From the NCBI GenBank assembly GCA_965226245.1, contig CBDDCL010000015.1, positions 5,890,001-5,954,000 on the forward strand: a DNA stretch of 64,000 nt, in the 5' to 3' direction. The DNA is from CBDCYS01 sp965226245. GTDB taxonomy: Bacteria > Acidobacteriota > Terriglobia > Bryobacterales > UBA6623. The notes beneath the pieces are model-generated. The model ran no database searches and was not told the DNA's origin. It saw nothing but the letters and a program-made list of their open reading frames with translations. Below, in pieces: positions 44,112-53,587 of this stretch. Position 1 is the first letter of the stretch, and each line of letters begins with the position of its first letter. The position numbers and the translations under genes are program-made.

Positions 44112-44378
44112 TGCTATTTACTTTAGCTCCGCGCAAGTTTCTTGGCCGTTCGATTCATCACGCGCTAGGCGTTTCTTCGATCCATACGGGTGCGACCCTG
44201 CTTCGAACAATGGCTGATTCTTCATCAGTACTTCCGAGCGATCCGGCTCGGCGTCTCCGGTGACTTCGTGATTGTGGATCCGCGAGCTTTCAAGATGACC
44301 GGCGGCGCCTGGCCGTGTATGGGTCTTGGAGTTGCATCTAGTGTCACCGCGCATGATTTCGGCGCATTAAAATCTCAG

Positions 44379-44407
44379 TTGCATAGTAATATGTATAAAA
44401 CTATTGT
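44379..44407 (+). promoter_or_regulatory. Candidate sigma-70-like promoter of the EPS locus
   Basis: TTGCAT and TATTGT separated by exactly 17 bases, within an unusually AT-rich stretch (about 44365-44465) upstream of the UpxY gene. The match is moderate (4 of 6 at each box). Confidence 0.3.
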
Positions 44408-44552
44408 GAATATAGAATAACACTCGCAATCATTATGTACAATGGTCTCTCGTTTTCGTATATTTGAGCCGGCCAGGACGCGGCGGCGGAACCAAATGCC
44501 GGCACGTTTTCGGCGGCACTGATCTGCATGCGGTCTCCGTGCAGCTTCTCCG

Positions 44553-44588
44553 CTGGGTCGCGACTGGGACCCAGCCTGCGGTAGCGCT
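44553..44588 (+). promoter_or_regulatory. Leader hairpin followed by an ops-like element
   Basis: CTGGGTC and GACCCAG (44553-44574) form a 7-bp stem with an 8-base loop. Four bases later GCGGTAGCG (44578-44586) matches nine consecutive bases of the enterobacterial ops element that recruits RfaH, a NusG paralogue. The next gene is a NusG paralogue. A leader recognition element is an inference. Confidence 0.3.
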
Positions 44589-44756
44589 ATCCCAGAAAGA
44601 GTGCTGCTTCTTTGGGCGCCACAAAAGGCCGCGAGCGGCGCCCTTTCGCGCGCTGTGTTGGACGAAGCCCATGGAACGTTAATGAGTTTTCAGAGAAGTA
44701 CTAGGTTCCAGAGCTCTAGCCAGGACACCGTTCCGCGCCAGACCCACACTCCAAAA

Positions 44757-45296
44757 ATGAGCCAACAAGGACGTGAAGCCTGGTTTGCGCTGCAAGTCAA
44801 GCCGCGGCATGAGAAGAGCGTTTCTCTTGCTCTCAAGATGAAGGGCTATGAAGAGTTCCTGCCGCTGTATACGGCCAAACATCGCTGGTCGGACCGCTAT
44901 AAGGAAGTAAAGCAACCTCTTTTTGCCGGCTATACGTTCTGCTATTTTGACCCTGAACGCCGCTTGCCGATTCTACAGACGGCCGGAGTCAGCGCGATCG
45001 TCGGCTTTGGCGCTGGACCGATTGCGGTCAACGAACAAGAGATCGAGGCCGTTCAGGCCATCATTCAGTCCGGGCTGTCCGCTGAACCTTATCCAGACAT
45101 TGAGGTAGGAGACACCGTGCGGCTGAAAGACGGACCGCTGTGCGGTTTGGAGGGAGTTCTCAAACGGCGCCGCGATTCGGACCGTTTGGTGGTTTCGGTG
45201 ACGCTATTGAAACGGTCCGTGGCGGTGGAGATTGATCGAGCCTGGTTGGACCGCGCGCCGGAGAGGGCCCGTGCTCGGAGAGTCGGCCGCAGTTAG
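44757..45296 (+). CDS. UpxY/NusG-family transcription antiterminator
   Basis: A 179-residue NusG paralogue of the UpxY type that heads EPS loci. The N-terminal NGN domain reads AWFALQVKPRHEKSVSLAL, GYEEFLPLYTAKHRWSDRYK and PLFAGYTFCYFDPERRL, all typical. The C-terminal KOW domain follows (VGDTVRLKDGPLCGLEGVLKR). Such proteins load onto RNA polymerase in the leader and prevent premature termination across the long polysaccharide operon. The ATG at 44757 fits the family N-terminus; an in-frame ATG at 44682 would add 25 residues. Neither start has a strong Shine-Dalgarno. Confidence 0.88.
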   Translation: MSQQGREAWFALQVKPRHEKSVSLALKMKGYEEFLPLYTAKHRWSDRYKEVKQPLFAGYTFCYFDPERRLPILQTAGVSAIVGFGAGPIAVNEQEIEAVQAIIQSGLSAEPYPDIEVGDTVRLKDGPLCGLEGVLKRRRDSDRLVVSVTLLKRSVAVEIDRAWLDRAPERARARRVGRS

Positions 45297-45602
45297 CGCC
45301 CTTCGAAATGCGCGCCGTTGCTTACTACAGCCGGGGACAAATCGAGGGGTACGCCGCTGGAGTGCCGCTTGGGGCCAATCGCCGGCCAATGTCCCAAAGT
45401 ATGCGTGGTACTAGTCGCGGACGCCCGCGGAGGCAGGGGCTCCGTGAAAAAATCGGGGACAGTCCACTTCGCGCCGATGTAGGGTGTTGATTTCTTGAGA
45501 TTTCCGCCAGTGGCGCCCGGTACAACCCCTGTTTCTTCACATTTCTAGGGAGCGTTGCGCGGACTTCCGTTGATTGTCTTGAGAGAGGCCGGAGACTTAG
45601 TG
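45297..45602. other. Spacer between antiterminator and export gene
   Basis: No gene is seen. It contains R5 copy 2 (tgaaaaaatcggggacagtc, 45445-45465). Confidence 0.4.
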
Positions 45603-46682
45603 ATGCTGCCGAAGAAGAACGGACGAACTAGACCTGTTGGGTTGGGTTCGCTCGGTGTGTCGGGGCTTTGTTTGCTGCTCTTGGCCGAACCACTTGCCCG
45701 AGCCCAGTACCGCGATGACCTCGCGTTTACGGCTGTCGGCGATCGCCCGGTTAGCGAGAGCAATCGCTCTCCGGAGACGGGTGTGTCCGCTCTTTCGGAT
45801 CAATCCGATGCGGACCGATCCTACCGGCTGGGTCCGGGCGACGAAGTCACGATTGAAGTAGTTGGCGAAAAAGACATTCCCCGTTCGCCGCTGCCCGTTG
45901 GCCCCGACGGCATGATCCACGCTCCGCTGGCGGGGCCGCTACAGGTTGAGGGCCTGAGCATTGGGGAGGTCCGGGCGCTTCTCACGGGCCGCTATCGTAC
46001 CTACATTAACGACCCGCAAGTCGTTGTTCGCGTCGTCAAGTTCGGCAGTCAGCCTGTTTCGGTGATTGGTGCGGTCAAGCGGCCAGGTCTGCATCAACTG
46101 CGGGGACGGAAGTCGCTGATCGAGGTTTTGTCCATGGCTGGAGGGCTTCGCGAGGATGCCGGGCATGTCATCAAGATCACCAGATGGCGGGAGCAGGGCC
46201 GGATTCCGCTGGCCACGGCGCGAGACGATCCGAGCGGGCGCTTCAGCGTTGCGGCGGCCAATATCGAAGATGTGATGAAGGCCAATCACCCGGCGGACAA
46301 CGTGATCATTGAGCCGAACGATGTGATATCCGTGCCCAGGGCGGAAATGGTTTACGTGATCGGTGCTGTTGGCCGTTCGGGCGGCTTCGCACTTCGGGAG
46401 CAGGAGAGCATTTCCGTTCTCCAGGCCTTGGCGTTGGCGGGCGGGGTTCACGGAACCGCTGCGATCAAGAAAGCGAAGATTCTCCGTCCCGCACCTGGCG
46501 GGGGCGAGAGGCTCGAGTTGCCAGTCGACCTGAAGCGCATCATGGAAAGCAACTCCGAGGACGTCGCCTTGCAGCCCGAGGACATCCTGTTCGTGCCGAA
46601 CAGTTCGGGCAAGACAGCCGCCCGCCGGGCGGCCGACACGGTCATTCGGGTGGCCACCGGCGTGGTCATCTTTCGGCGATAG
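45603..46682 (+). CDS. Polysaccharide export protein (Wza-like, SLBB domains)
   Basis: A 359-residue exported protein. The signal peptide is VSGLCLLLLAEPLARAQ. The Poly_export domain (YRLGPGDEVTIEVVGEKD, DGMIHAPLAGPLQVEGLSI) is followed by two SLBB domains (VSVIGAVKRPGLHQLRGR, VYVIGAVGRSGGFALREQE), each ending with IEPNDVISVP or LQPEDILFVP. It forms the outer-membrane or periplasmic passage for the polymer in Wzx/Wzy systems. The ATG at 45603 is chosen because it directly precedes the signal peptide; the upstream extension in the same frame is not signal-like. Confidence 0.92.
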   Translation: MLPKKNGRTRPVGLGSLGVSGLCLLLLAEPLARAQYRDDLAFTAVGDRPVSESNRSPETGVSALSDQSDADRSYRLGPGDEVTIEVVGEKDIPRSPLPVGPDGMIHAPLAGPLQVEGLSIGEVRALLTGRYRTYINDPQVVVRVVKFGSQPVSVIGAVKRPGLHQLRGRKSLIEVLSMAGGLREDAGHVIKITRWREQGRIPLATARDDPSGRFSVAAANIEDVMKANHPADNVIIEPNDVISVPRAEMVYVIGAVGRSGGFALREQESISVLQALALAGGVHGTAAIKKAKILRPAPGGGERLELPVDLKRIMESNSEDVALQPEDILFVPNSSGKTAARRAADTVIRVATGVVIFRR

Positions 46683-46694
46683 GCGGATAGCACC

Positions 46695-49073
46695 ATGGAT
46701 GGATTCCAGAGATTCAGCGATCGCAATCCGCCGGTCAAAGTCGTCGCCGCGGGCCACCTTCGAAACACGGCCGGTGTTCCCTCGCCCGCTGACTTCTCGG
46801 ATGAGCGTTCGGAACCGACGATCGCTGAGTACTGGACTATTCTGGCCCGCCGGAAGTTTCGGATACTGCTCGTGGGAGTGGCTGGAGCGATCGCCGCGCT
46901 GCTGCTCAGCATTCCGCGGACGCCGATCTATCAGGCCCGCGCTTCGCTCGAAGTGGACCCTCCCCATGGCGACCCTCTGCGCGCGCGATCGTCTGGGGCG
47001 ACCGCGGCGCCCAGCCCTTCAGCGGCTGCGTTCTATATCGCTACCCGCATCGAGATTCTCGAAAGCCAGTCCTTGCTGCGGCGCGTTGTCGAGAAGCTGA
47101 GACTCGACGCCCGACCCGAGTTTCACTATTCGACGGACCGCTTTTCGGCTTGGCGCAGGGCGCTGGAGCTGCCGCCGGCGCCGGCCGTGCCGGCTTACGA
47201 GCGGGCGCTTTCGGTTGCGGCTTCCAGCTACAAGATCGTTCCCTCCAGAAACACTGGAATCGTCGCGGTGGTTTCGGAGTGGCCTAGTCCGCGACTAGCG
47301 GCGGACTTCGCGAACACAATGGCCGAAGAGTTCATTCAGTCCAGCCTGGAGGCCCGCTGGCAAGCGGCCGAACGTAGCGAGGAATGGCTCGGACTGCAGC
47401 TCGACAAGCTCCGGATTCAGCTCGAGCAATCCGAAGAAGATCTGCGGCGTTACGCTCGCGAGAACGGGTTGATGTTTGTTTCCGATGACGAAAATGTGTC
47501 CGAACAGAGGCTGAGCCAGCTTCAAGCCGAGCTTCTGCGCGCGCAAGCCGGCAGAATCGCAATCCAATCCCGCTTCGAGCTGGTCACGACCCGCCGGCCG
47601 GAAGAGTTGAGCGGGATGATCGACCCCGCCAACTACCAAATCCAAAGGAACGACTTGCGCCGCCAGCTCGCCGAACTGCGGACGACCTACACGCCCGCCC
47701 ACTACAAGGTCAAACGCGTCGAGGCTCAGGTGGCGCAGCTCGACAAGACGATCGAGAACGAGCGAGCAAACAAACTCGAGCAGATCCGCAACGAGTTCGA
47801 GGCCGCACGGCGCCGGGAGCAACTGCTCGCAGCCGACTACGGCCGGCAGGCCAAGCTGGTTTCCGACCAGACCGGGAAGTCGATCCAGTACAACATCCTC
47901 AACCGGGAAGTGAATACCTATCAGCAGCTTTACGACCATCTTTTGAGGCAGGTCAAGGAAGCCGGCGTGTTGTCGGCGATGAGCGCCAGCAATATTCGTA
48001 TCGTCGACCCGGCGATTGCCTCGAACAAGCCCATCCGTCCGGATCACGTGTCGAGCGCTCTGCTGGGACTGTTGACCGGGCTTCTCAGCGGAATCGTTTT
48101 TGCCTTCATAAGCGACCGCCGAGACCGCACCCTGCGGCAGCCCGGTGACGCTCGCGCCTGCCTGGGACTGCCTGAACTTGGTATCGTGCCAACTTTTCGC
48201 GGGAATCCGGACGCGCCAGGCACGCGCCGGAAACGCGTGATGCGACTAAGATTTCGGTCCTCGAATGAGACTGCCAGGTTAAGCCTTTCATCCACAAATG
48301 CTCTGGAAAGCCCGCGGAGGAACGGACCCGCGGAGATCGAGCTGCTGAGCTGGCACGAGCCGCCGTCTCATTTCGCGGAGTGCTTTCGGGTTGCCGCAAC
48401 GTCGATCCTTTTTACCGCCGCGGTTCAGACGAATCGGCGCGCGTTCGTGATCACGAGCTCACACGCTCACGAGGGCAAGACGACTGTCGCGAGCAACCTG
48501 GCTATCACGCTGGCTGGAGTTCATGACCGCGTGTTGCTGGTTGACGCTGATGTGCGCCGGCCGCGGCTTCATCAGATCTATGGTGTTCCCAATATTTGGG
48601 GACTTTCGAACTTGTTGCGAGAATCTCAACCCCCGCGAGACTACGATGTCGACGGGTTGTCGCTTCGTACCGACATCCCCGGCCTCTTTCTGCTGCCCAG
48701 CGGACCAACGGCCGAGAGCATCGCGACCCTGCTCCACACTCACTCCGCAACCGAACTCGTGAAACGGTTGCGGGAGCAGTTTGACGTGGTCATATTCGAT
48801 TCACCTCCAATGATGGAGTTTTGCGAAGCACGTGTGCTCGGGCAATTAAGTGACGCGGTCGTGCTGGTGGTCCGTGCTGGACGCACAACCCGGCAGGATG
48901 CGCGGGCTGCCGCCCAAAGGTTCGCCGAAGACGGGACAACTGTGTTGGGTACGATTCTCAACCGCTGGGACACACCGGATTCCAAGAAACAGGCGGCCCC
49001 GGTTGATTACTACAGCGGTTACAATTCCCGGCGCCGTCCGCGCCAGATAGCAGCGCCGGGGCCCTCCTCGTGA
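46695..49073 (+). CDS. Wzz chain-length regulator fused to a BY-type tyrosine kinase
   Basis: A 792-residue inner-membrane protein. The N-terminal Wzz domain has a first transmembrane helix (ILLVGVAGAIAALLLSIP, near residue 60), a long periplasmic coiled coil (about residues 200-400) and a second helix (ALLGLLTGLLSGIVFAFISD, near 460). The cytoplasmic C-terminal part is a CpsD/Wzc-type kinase with Walker A SSHAHEGKTTVASNL, Walker A' VLLVDADVRRPRL and Walker B VVIFDSPPMMEF. The C-terminus has a small tyrosine cluster (DYYSGY) that could be the autophosphorylation site. It controls polymer length and export together with the upstream Wza-like protein, 12 bp away. Confidence 0.93.
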   Translation: MDGFQRFSDRNPPVKVVAAGHLRNTAGVPSPADFSDERSEPTIAEYWTILARRKFRILLVGVAGAIAALLLSIPRTPIYQARASLEVDPPHGDPLRARSSGATAAPSPSAAAFYIATRIEILESQSLLRRVVEKLRLDARPEFHYSTDRFSAWRRALELPPAPAVPAYERALSVAASSYKIVPSRNTGIVAVVSEWPSPRLAADFANTMAEEFIQSSLEARWQAAERSEEWLGLQLDKLRIQLEQSEEDLRRYARENGLMFVSDDENVSEQRLSQLQAELLRAQAGRIAIQSRFELVTTRRPEELSGMIDPANYQIQRNDLRRQLAELRTTYTPAHYKVKRVEAQVAQLDKTIENERANKLEQIRNEFEAARRREQLLAADYGRQAKLVSDQTGKSIQYNILNREVNTYQQLYDHLLRQVKEAGVLSAMSASNIRIVDPAIASNKPIRPDHVSSALLGLLTGLLSGIVFAFISDRRDRTLRQPGDARACLGLPELGIVPTFRGNPDAPGTRRKRVMRLRFRSSNETARLSLSSTNALESPRRNGPAEIELLSWHEPPSHFAECFRVAATSILFTAAVQTNRRAFVITSSHAHEGKTTVASNLAITLAGVHDRVLLVDADVRRPRLHQIYGVPNIWGLSNLLRESQPPRDYDVDGLSLRTDIPGLFLLPSGPTAESIATLLHTHSATELVKRLREQFDVVIFDSPPMMEFCEARVLGQLSDAVVLVVRAGRTTRQDARAAAQRFAEDGTTVLGTILNRWDTPDSKKQAAPVDYYSGYNSRRRPRQIAAPGPSS

Positions 49074-49229
49074 GAACGGTCTTGGCATATTTGACCTGAC
49101 CCGGTCAGCTCTTCATGGGACCACGTTGCCTTAGCGGCCTCCTTCCTCCCCGAACCATCTGAACACCGGAGCCGCAAGCAAACCTCAGCGGAGGAGTTGG
49201 CGGTTCAAGAATTCGCTCCTACTCACGTG

Positions 49230-50804
49230 ATGCACGCTTCACCATTTGCCCCCCTTGTGGAGTTGCCGTCCGCCGACACGGCTACTTGGCGGCCCAACGC
49301 CGGCGAACCGCGCTTAGCGTTTCGGGCAGGGCGGATCCCGGCCGACCCTTCGTGCCTGCGAGGCTACCGGCCGCTACGTTTTATTCTCGACTTGACAGGA
49401 CTCCTTGTTGCGTGGAGGATTGCGTCGCTATTGAGCGGATTGGAAGCGATGGGAGAAAGCAGCGGCCTGTTTTCTGGGAGCGCCCTACCGACGGCATTGA
49501 GTCCTCTCGGTTCTGACTGGGTGAGTCTTCCCTTTGCCTTGTGCTTTCTTGGGGCAGTCTGCGTGGCAACAAGAAGGATGGCTGAGGGGCGGGAACTTCC
49601 ACGGCCAAGCGGCATTCCCGAGATGGTTTTTATTGCCGGGGGGCTGACACTGGCCGCGGTTTTCGTTTGCAGTCGAGTTGGAGGCGGCCTGTCGCTGTCC
49701 CTGGCAATTTCATTCGCGCTCTTGACGTGCTTGGCTCTGAAGGTCTCGAGCCTGCTCGCCTCCGCTGCTGGGTCATTTCTGCAGCGCGGATGGCCGCGAG
49801 TCGAACGCGTAGCGATCGTTGCCCGAAACGGCATTAACGCTGACTTTGTGGAGGAGCTCCGAAGCAACGGCAGCCACCTTGCGGGCGTGATCGTTCCTCC
49901 AAACGGACGCCGTTCGGTTCCGCGCCCCTCCGTTCACCGCTCCGGGAGGACGGTTCTCGGAGACACCAATCAGCTGGCGGCGATCGTCAACCGCTGCGCC
50001 CTCGACCGGCTAATCTTCTTGGACGAAGGCCTTGAGCAAAAGCTTGTCCTTGATGGTCTGGCACTCGCACGGCGGATGGGCATTCGAGCGGTCTGCGCCG
50101 TGACTCCTCTCGCCAACGAAAGTCACGTGCGGCTAATCGAGTATTGCGGGCTCCGTGTTCTCGATATTCGTCCCACTGCCTTTGCCCGGCCTCGGGAGCT
50201 GATCAAGCGAATCTTCGACATCACGGCGGGAAGTGCTTTGTTGCTGCTGCTGAGTCCTGTTCTGATTCTTGTGGCCTTGATGGTCAAGCTGAGCAGCCCC
50301 GGCCCGGTGCTGCACAGCGGACTGCGGGTCGGCAAGGGCGGACGCTACTTTACTCTTTACAAGTTTCGTTCCATGCACGAAGAATCCTCAGGGCGGTCCG
50401 GCGTCGAATCGCGAAATGAAAAGAACGGCCACCTCTTCAAGATTCAAAATGATCCTCGGGTAACGCCCGTGGGAGCTTTTCTGAGGCGCTATAGCTTGGA
50501 CGAGTTCCCGCAACTGTTCAACGTCCTGGCCGGTCACATGAGCCTGGTCGGACCCCGTCCTTTGCCCGCCGAGGACCTCGAGCCTGACGGTCAGAGCCGG
50601 GAATTCAGGACCTGGGCGCGAGAAAGATCGGAGGTCCCGCCGGGCATCACCGGGTTATGGCAAGTGAGCGGCCGTAGCAGCTTGCCTTTCGAGGATATGG
50701 TGGAACTCGACCTGGACTACATCCGGCGCTGGTCACTGGGATTTGATTTAAAGATACTTCTGGAGACGCCGCGTGCCGTCCTGTCTGGGCGGGGAGCCTA
50801 CTGA
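49230..50804 (+). CDS. Polyprenyl glycosylphosphotransferase (initiating sugar-phosphate transferase)
   Basis: A 524-residue WbaP/WcaJ-like protein. The N-terminal part has several transmembrane helices (WVSLPFALCFLGAVCVA, MVFIAGGLTLAAVFVCS), then a CoA-binding-like domain (VERVAIVARNGINADFVEEL). The C-terminal bacterial sugar transferase domain has KRIFDITAGSALLLLLSPVL, LYKFRSM, LRRYSLDEFPQLFNVL and MSLVGPRPLPAEDLE with the catalytic Asp-Glu pair. It starts the repeat unit by transferring a sugar phosphate to undecaprenyl phosphate. The start is uncertain: a TTG at 49197 abuts a GGAGGAG and cannot use it at normal spacing, so I prefer the ATG at 49230. Confidence 0.92.
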   Translation: MHASPFAPLVELPSADTATWRPNAGEPRLAFRAGRIPADPSCLRGYRPLRFILDLTGLLVAWRIASLLSGLEAMGESSGLFSGSALPTALSPLGSDWVSLPFALCFLGAVCVATRRMAEGRELPRPSGIPEMVFIAGGLTLAAVFVCSRVGGGLSLSLAISFALLTCLALKVSSLLASAAGSFLQRGWPRVERVAIVARNGINADFVEELRSNGSHLAGVIVPPNGRRSVPRPSVHRSGRTVLGDTNQLAAIVNRCALDRLIFLDEGLEQKLVLDGLALARRMGIRAVCAVTPLANESHVRLIEYCGLRVLDIRPTAFARPRELIKRIFDITAGSALLLLLSPVLILVALMVKLSSPGPVLHSGLRVGKGGRYFTLYKFRSMHEESSGRSGVESRNEKNGHLFKIQNDPRVTPVGAFLRRYSLDEFPQLFNVLAGHMSLVGPRPLPAEDLEPDGQSREFRTWARERSEVPPGITGLWQVSGRSSLPFEDMVELDLDYIRRWSLGFDLKILLETPRAVLSGRGAY

Positions 50805-50959
50805 AATAGGCGCACCGGTCTCAGAGACCGCTGTTAGCGGGGGACGAGAGCGCTTTTTTTTAATCGGCGCGCTCAGCAATCTTTGACGAACTCTAAATCC
50901 GCCATCGTTTCCTTTGCGGTCATTTTCTCCCGTGCCGGCGGCGGGAGGCGGAGCACCCC

Positions 50960-53587
50960 TTGAACAACCAGACCAGCCCGCGGCTCGTTGCCGAGATTCC
51001 GGCCACAGCCACCAGGGACACGGAAGCGAGAGCCCCTTCCGCACCGCACTTCTTGCGGTCTCTCTTCGTGCTTCTCGACGCGAATCGGGTCCGCTACTGC
51101 GTTCTCCATGGCTATGACCGGCTCCCCTTCGCCGTATCCGGAGATCTGGACATGGCCGTGCATCCGGATGATTTCGAGCGCATTCCCGGCGTACTGCACG
51201 ACTTGACGGGGGACCGCTACTTGGCGCTACAGCATCTTGAATACGCGTGGGGCGGCCATTACTTTGTGTTCGGCTGGTTCGAAGGACCCCAGCTCAAGAC
51301 AATCGCCCTTGACTTGATCACCGAGCACCGCCGCGGCGGATTGATACTGTCGCCGGGCGCCGAGCTGGTAGCCGGGCGGCGGCCACGCGATGATTTTTGG
51401 GTTCCCGCCCCCGAGACTGAGTTCTCCTATTTGCTGACCAAGAGATCATTCAAGGGGTTGATTACCGAGCAACACGCGTGTCGGCTGGGCGGACTTTCCG
51501 ATGAGCTCGGAAGGAAGGGTTCGGAAAAAATCGCTGCAGAATTGTTTGGAGAACGAGCGTCGCCGCAAATCGTGAACGCCTGCTCCGATGGCCGGCTAGC
51601 CGAACTGCTCCCCACGATGAAAAGGCGCCTGTGGCTCACTGCCCTGGCGAGAGACTGGTCGAATCCTGTGCGGCACATCGCCGCGGAAGTCTTGCGCGTG
51701 ATTCGCCGCTGGCGCCGTCCGACGGGACTTTTCGTGGCTGTCCTTGGACCTGACGGGGCCGGAAAGAGCACGCTGGCAACTGGGCTGATGGACTCAACGC
51801 GGGGCGCGTTCCGCCGCTATCGAGTGTTCCATCTAAGGCCGATGTTGGTGGGAAAGAGTAAATCCGCCGGCCCCGTGACCGATTCGCACGGCCAGCCGCC
51901 GCGGTCAAACCTGGTTTCCACGCTGAAGTTGGTCGCCTATGTGCTTGATTACGCCGTGGGCTACTGGATGTTGATCCGGCCGCTCGCTGCCCGATCGGGA
52001 CTCGTCGTTTTCGATCGCTACTACCAAGACCTTCTCGCCGACCCGAGGCGATTTCGCTACAGCGGCTCGGCCTGGCTGGTGCGAGTCCTGAGTTGCATTG
52101 TGCCCTGCCCGGACCTTGTGCTGCTGCTCGATGCTCCGCCCGCTGTGACGCTTTCTCGCAAGCAGGAAGTCGAGCCCGCCGAGGCCCGGCGCCAGCGCCG
52201 GTCGTACTTGAGTCTCGCCGAAGGAATCCCGGCCGCCAACATCGTCGATGCGGCGCAAGACGCCTCACAAGTAAGGGACCAAGCCACTCGGATTGTCGTG
52301 CGGCATCTGGCCGCACGCTTTCGGATACAACACGGGTGGTGGATCGCTAAACAACCAAACACATCAAAAGCGCCGCTGGCCCCGCTCGTTTCTAGAAAAG
52401 AGTGCCTCGAGCGAACCCTTGCGACCCTGACCGCCGCCGGGCCCGCGCCGGAGTCACCGCAACTGTCAACAGATACCACAGCCATCCAACAACAGCCTCC
52501 GTCGAGGGCGTTCGCCGTCGTTCCTTCGCCTGGGAATCCTCGCTGGCTGCTTCCGCTCGATGCAACCAAATCCGCGATCAGCGGCCTGGACCTTTGCACG
52601 GTGTACGCCCAACGAGCCAGGCTGCTGAAGAACTTACTGCGGCTTTCCATCCGGGCTCGGTGCTCCAAGCTGCTGCTCAACCAAATTGACGTTTCACGTG
52701 AATCGCTCGCCGCACTGGAAGTCCTTGTTGATGAGACCCTCGGCGTCAAAAGCCCAGCTTTCGCGATTTCTATTCCAACGCCTGGCCGCAACTGCAAGGC
52801 CACCATTCAAATCATGTCACGCGACGGCAAGATTATTGGTTTTCTCAAAGTTCCCTTGACAGATGAAGCTGCCCGGCGCACCCGGCACGAGGCGTCCACA
52901 CTGCGCAGGCTAGCGGGCTTTCCGGCGCTGCGGCCGTGTGTTCCGGAAGTTCTGTTTGCCGAAGTTTGGAACGGTACATACGTTTTGTTGCAGACTCCCG
53001 TGGCTGGCCGCCCGGCGGGTTGTCGTTTTTCCTCCCGCCATCGCAGGTTCCTGAGGGAGCTGCACGCTCCCGCCCGCTCGGTTCGAAGCGGCGAGGACTT
53101 GATTGCCGAAACCGATGGCCGCTGGCGCGAACTCGCGGCTGTCGCGGACGGTGCCTGGGTTGACGCCGGAAAGCGGGCGCTGGATCAGGCAGCAGAGCAG
53201 CTTGCTACGGCTGTTGTGCCGTGCGGTTTATCGCACGGTGATTTCGCCCCGTGGAACCTGCGCGTTGATGGCGACAGCCTGCGGGTATTCGACTGGGAGA
53301 GCGCGAAATGGAACGCGCCGGTCCATTGGGACTGGTTCCACTTTCAAGTCCAGGTGCAGGCGAATCTCGGCTTTCGATTCCGGGCGGCCCCGCCGAGCCG
53401 GCTGTCTGAGCCGCTGCACCCGCTCTTCACTCTCTATCTGCTGAATTCACTCTGCGATGGCTATCAAGATGGCATGGAAGCGAAAGGCATGCGCTACCGC
53501 CAGCGCCTTCTCAGGGGCCTTGTTCAAGGCGAAACTGTCCGAGCCGTGAGCGTCAGCGCGTCACCATCGACTTCCTGCAAAGTTTAG
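50960..53587 (+). CDS. Three-domain protein: nucleotidyltransferase-like, thymidylate-kinase-like, APH-like kinase
   Basis: An 875-residue fusion. Residues about 30-230 contain a nucleotidyltransferase-like signature (SGDLDMAVHPDD, a GxDxD metal pair). Residues about 258-455 are a thymidylate-kinase-like P-loop domain: Walker A LGPDGAGKST, FDRYYQDLLADP (DR[YH] motif) and DLVLLLDAPP. A proline-rich linker (about 460-520) leads to an aminoglycoside/choline-phosphotransferase-like domain with the catalytic loop LSHGDFAPWNLR (near 758) and metal Asp in RVFDWESAKW. TTG 50960 is preceded by GGAGGCGGAG at good spacing. Substrates are unknown; the context suggests activation or phosphorylation of a polymer constituent. 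I know each domain separately, but not this combination. Confidence 0.8.
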   Translation: MNNQTSPRLVAEIPATATRDTEARAPSAPHFLRSLFVLLDANRVRYCVLHGYDRLPFAVSGDLDMAVHPDDFERIPGVLHDLTGDRYLALQHLEYAWGGHYFVFGWFEGPQLKTIALDLITEHRRGGLILSPGAELVAGRRPRDDFWVPAPETEFSYLLTKRSFKGLITEQHACRLGGLSDELGRKGSEKIAAELFGERASPQIVNACSDGRLAELLPTMKRRLWLTALARDWSNPVRHIAAEVLRVIRRWRRPTGLFVAVLGPDGAGKSTLATGLMDSTRGAFRRYRVFHLRPMLVGKSKSAGPVTDSHGQPPRSNLVSTLKLVAYVLDYAVGYWMLIRPLAARSGLVVFDRYYQDLLADPRRFRYSGSAWLVRVLSCIVPCPDLVLLLDAPPAVTLSRKQEVEPAEARRQRRSYLSLAEGIPAANIVDAAQDASQVRDQATRIVVRHLAARFRIQHGWWIAKQPNTSKAPLAPLVSRKECLERTLATLTAAGPAPESPQLSTDTTAIQQQPPSRAFAVVPSPGNPRWLLPLDATKSAISGLDLCTVYAQRARLLKNLLRLSIRARCSKLLLNQIDVSRESLAALEVLVDETLGVKSPAFAISIPTPGRNCKATIQIMSRDGKIIGFLKVPLTDEAARRTRHEASTLRRLAGFPALRPCVPEVLFAEVWNGTYVLLQTPVAGRPAGCRFSSRHRRFLRELHAPARSVRSGEDLIAETDGRWRELAAVADGAWVDAGKRALDQAAEQLATAVVPCGLSHGDFAPWNLRVDGDSLRVFDWESAKWNAPVHWDWFHFQVQVQANLGFRFRAAPPSRLSEPLHPLFTLYLLNSLCDGYQDGMEAKGMRYRQRLLRGLVQGETVRAVSVSASPSTSCKV

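Noticed and set aside
44601..44756. N-terminal extension of the UpxY protein
   Set aside because: Residues before MSQQGREAWF have no NGN-domain similarity; the region is better read as leader.
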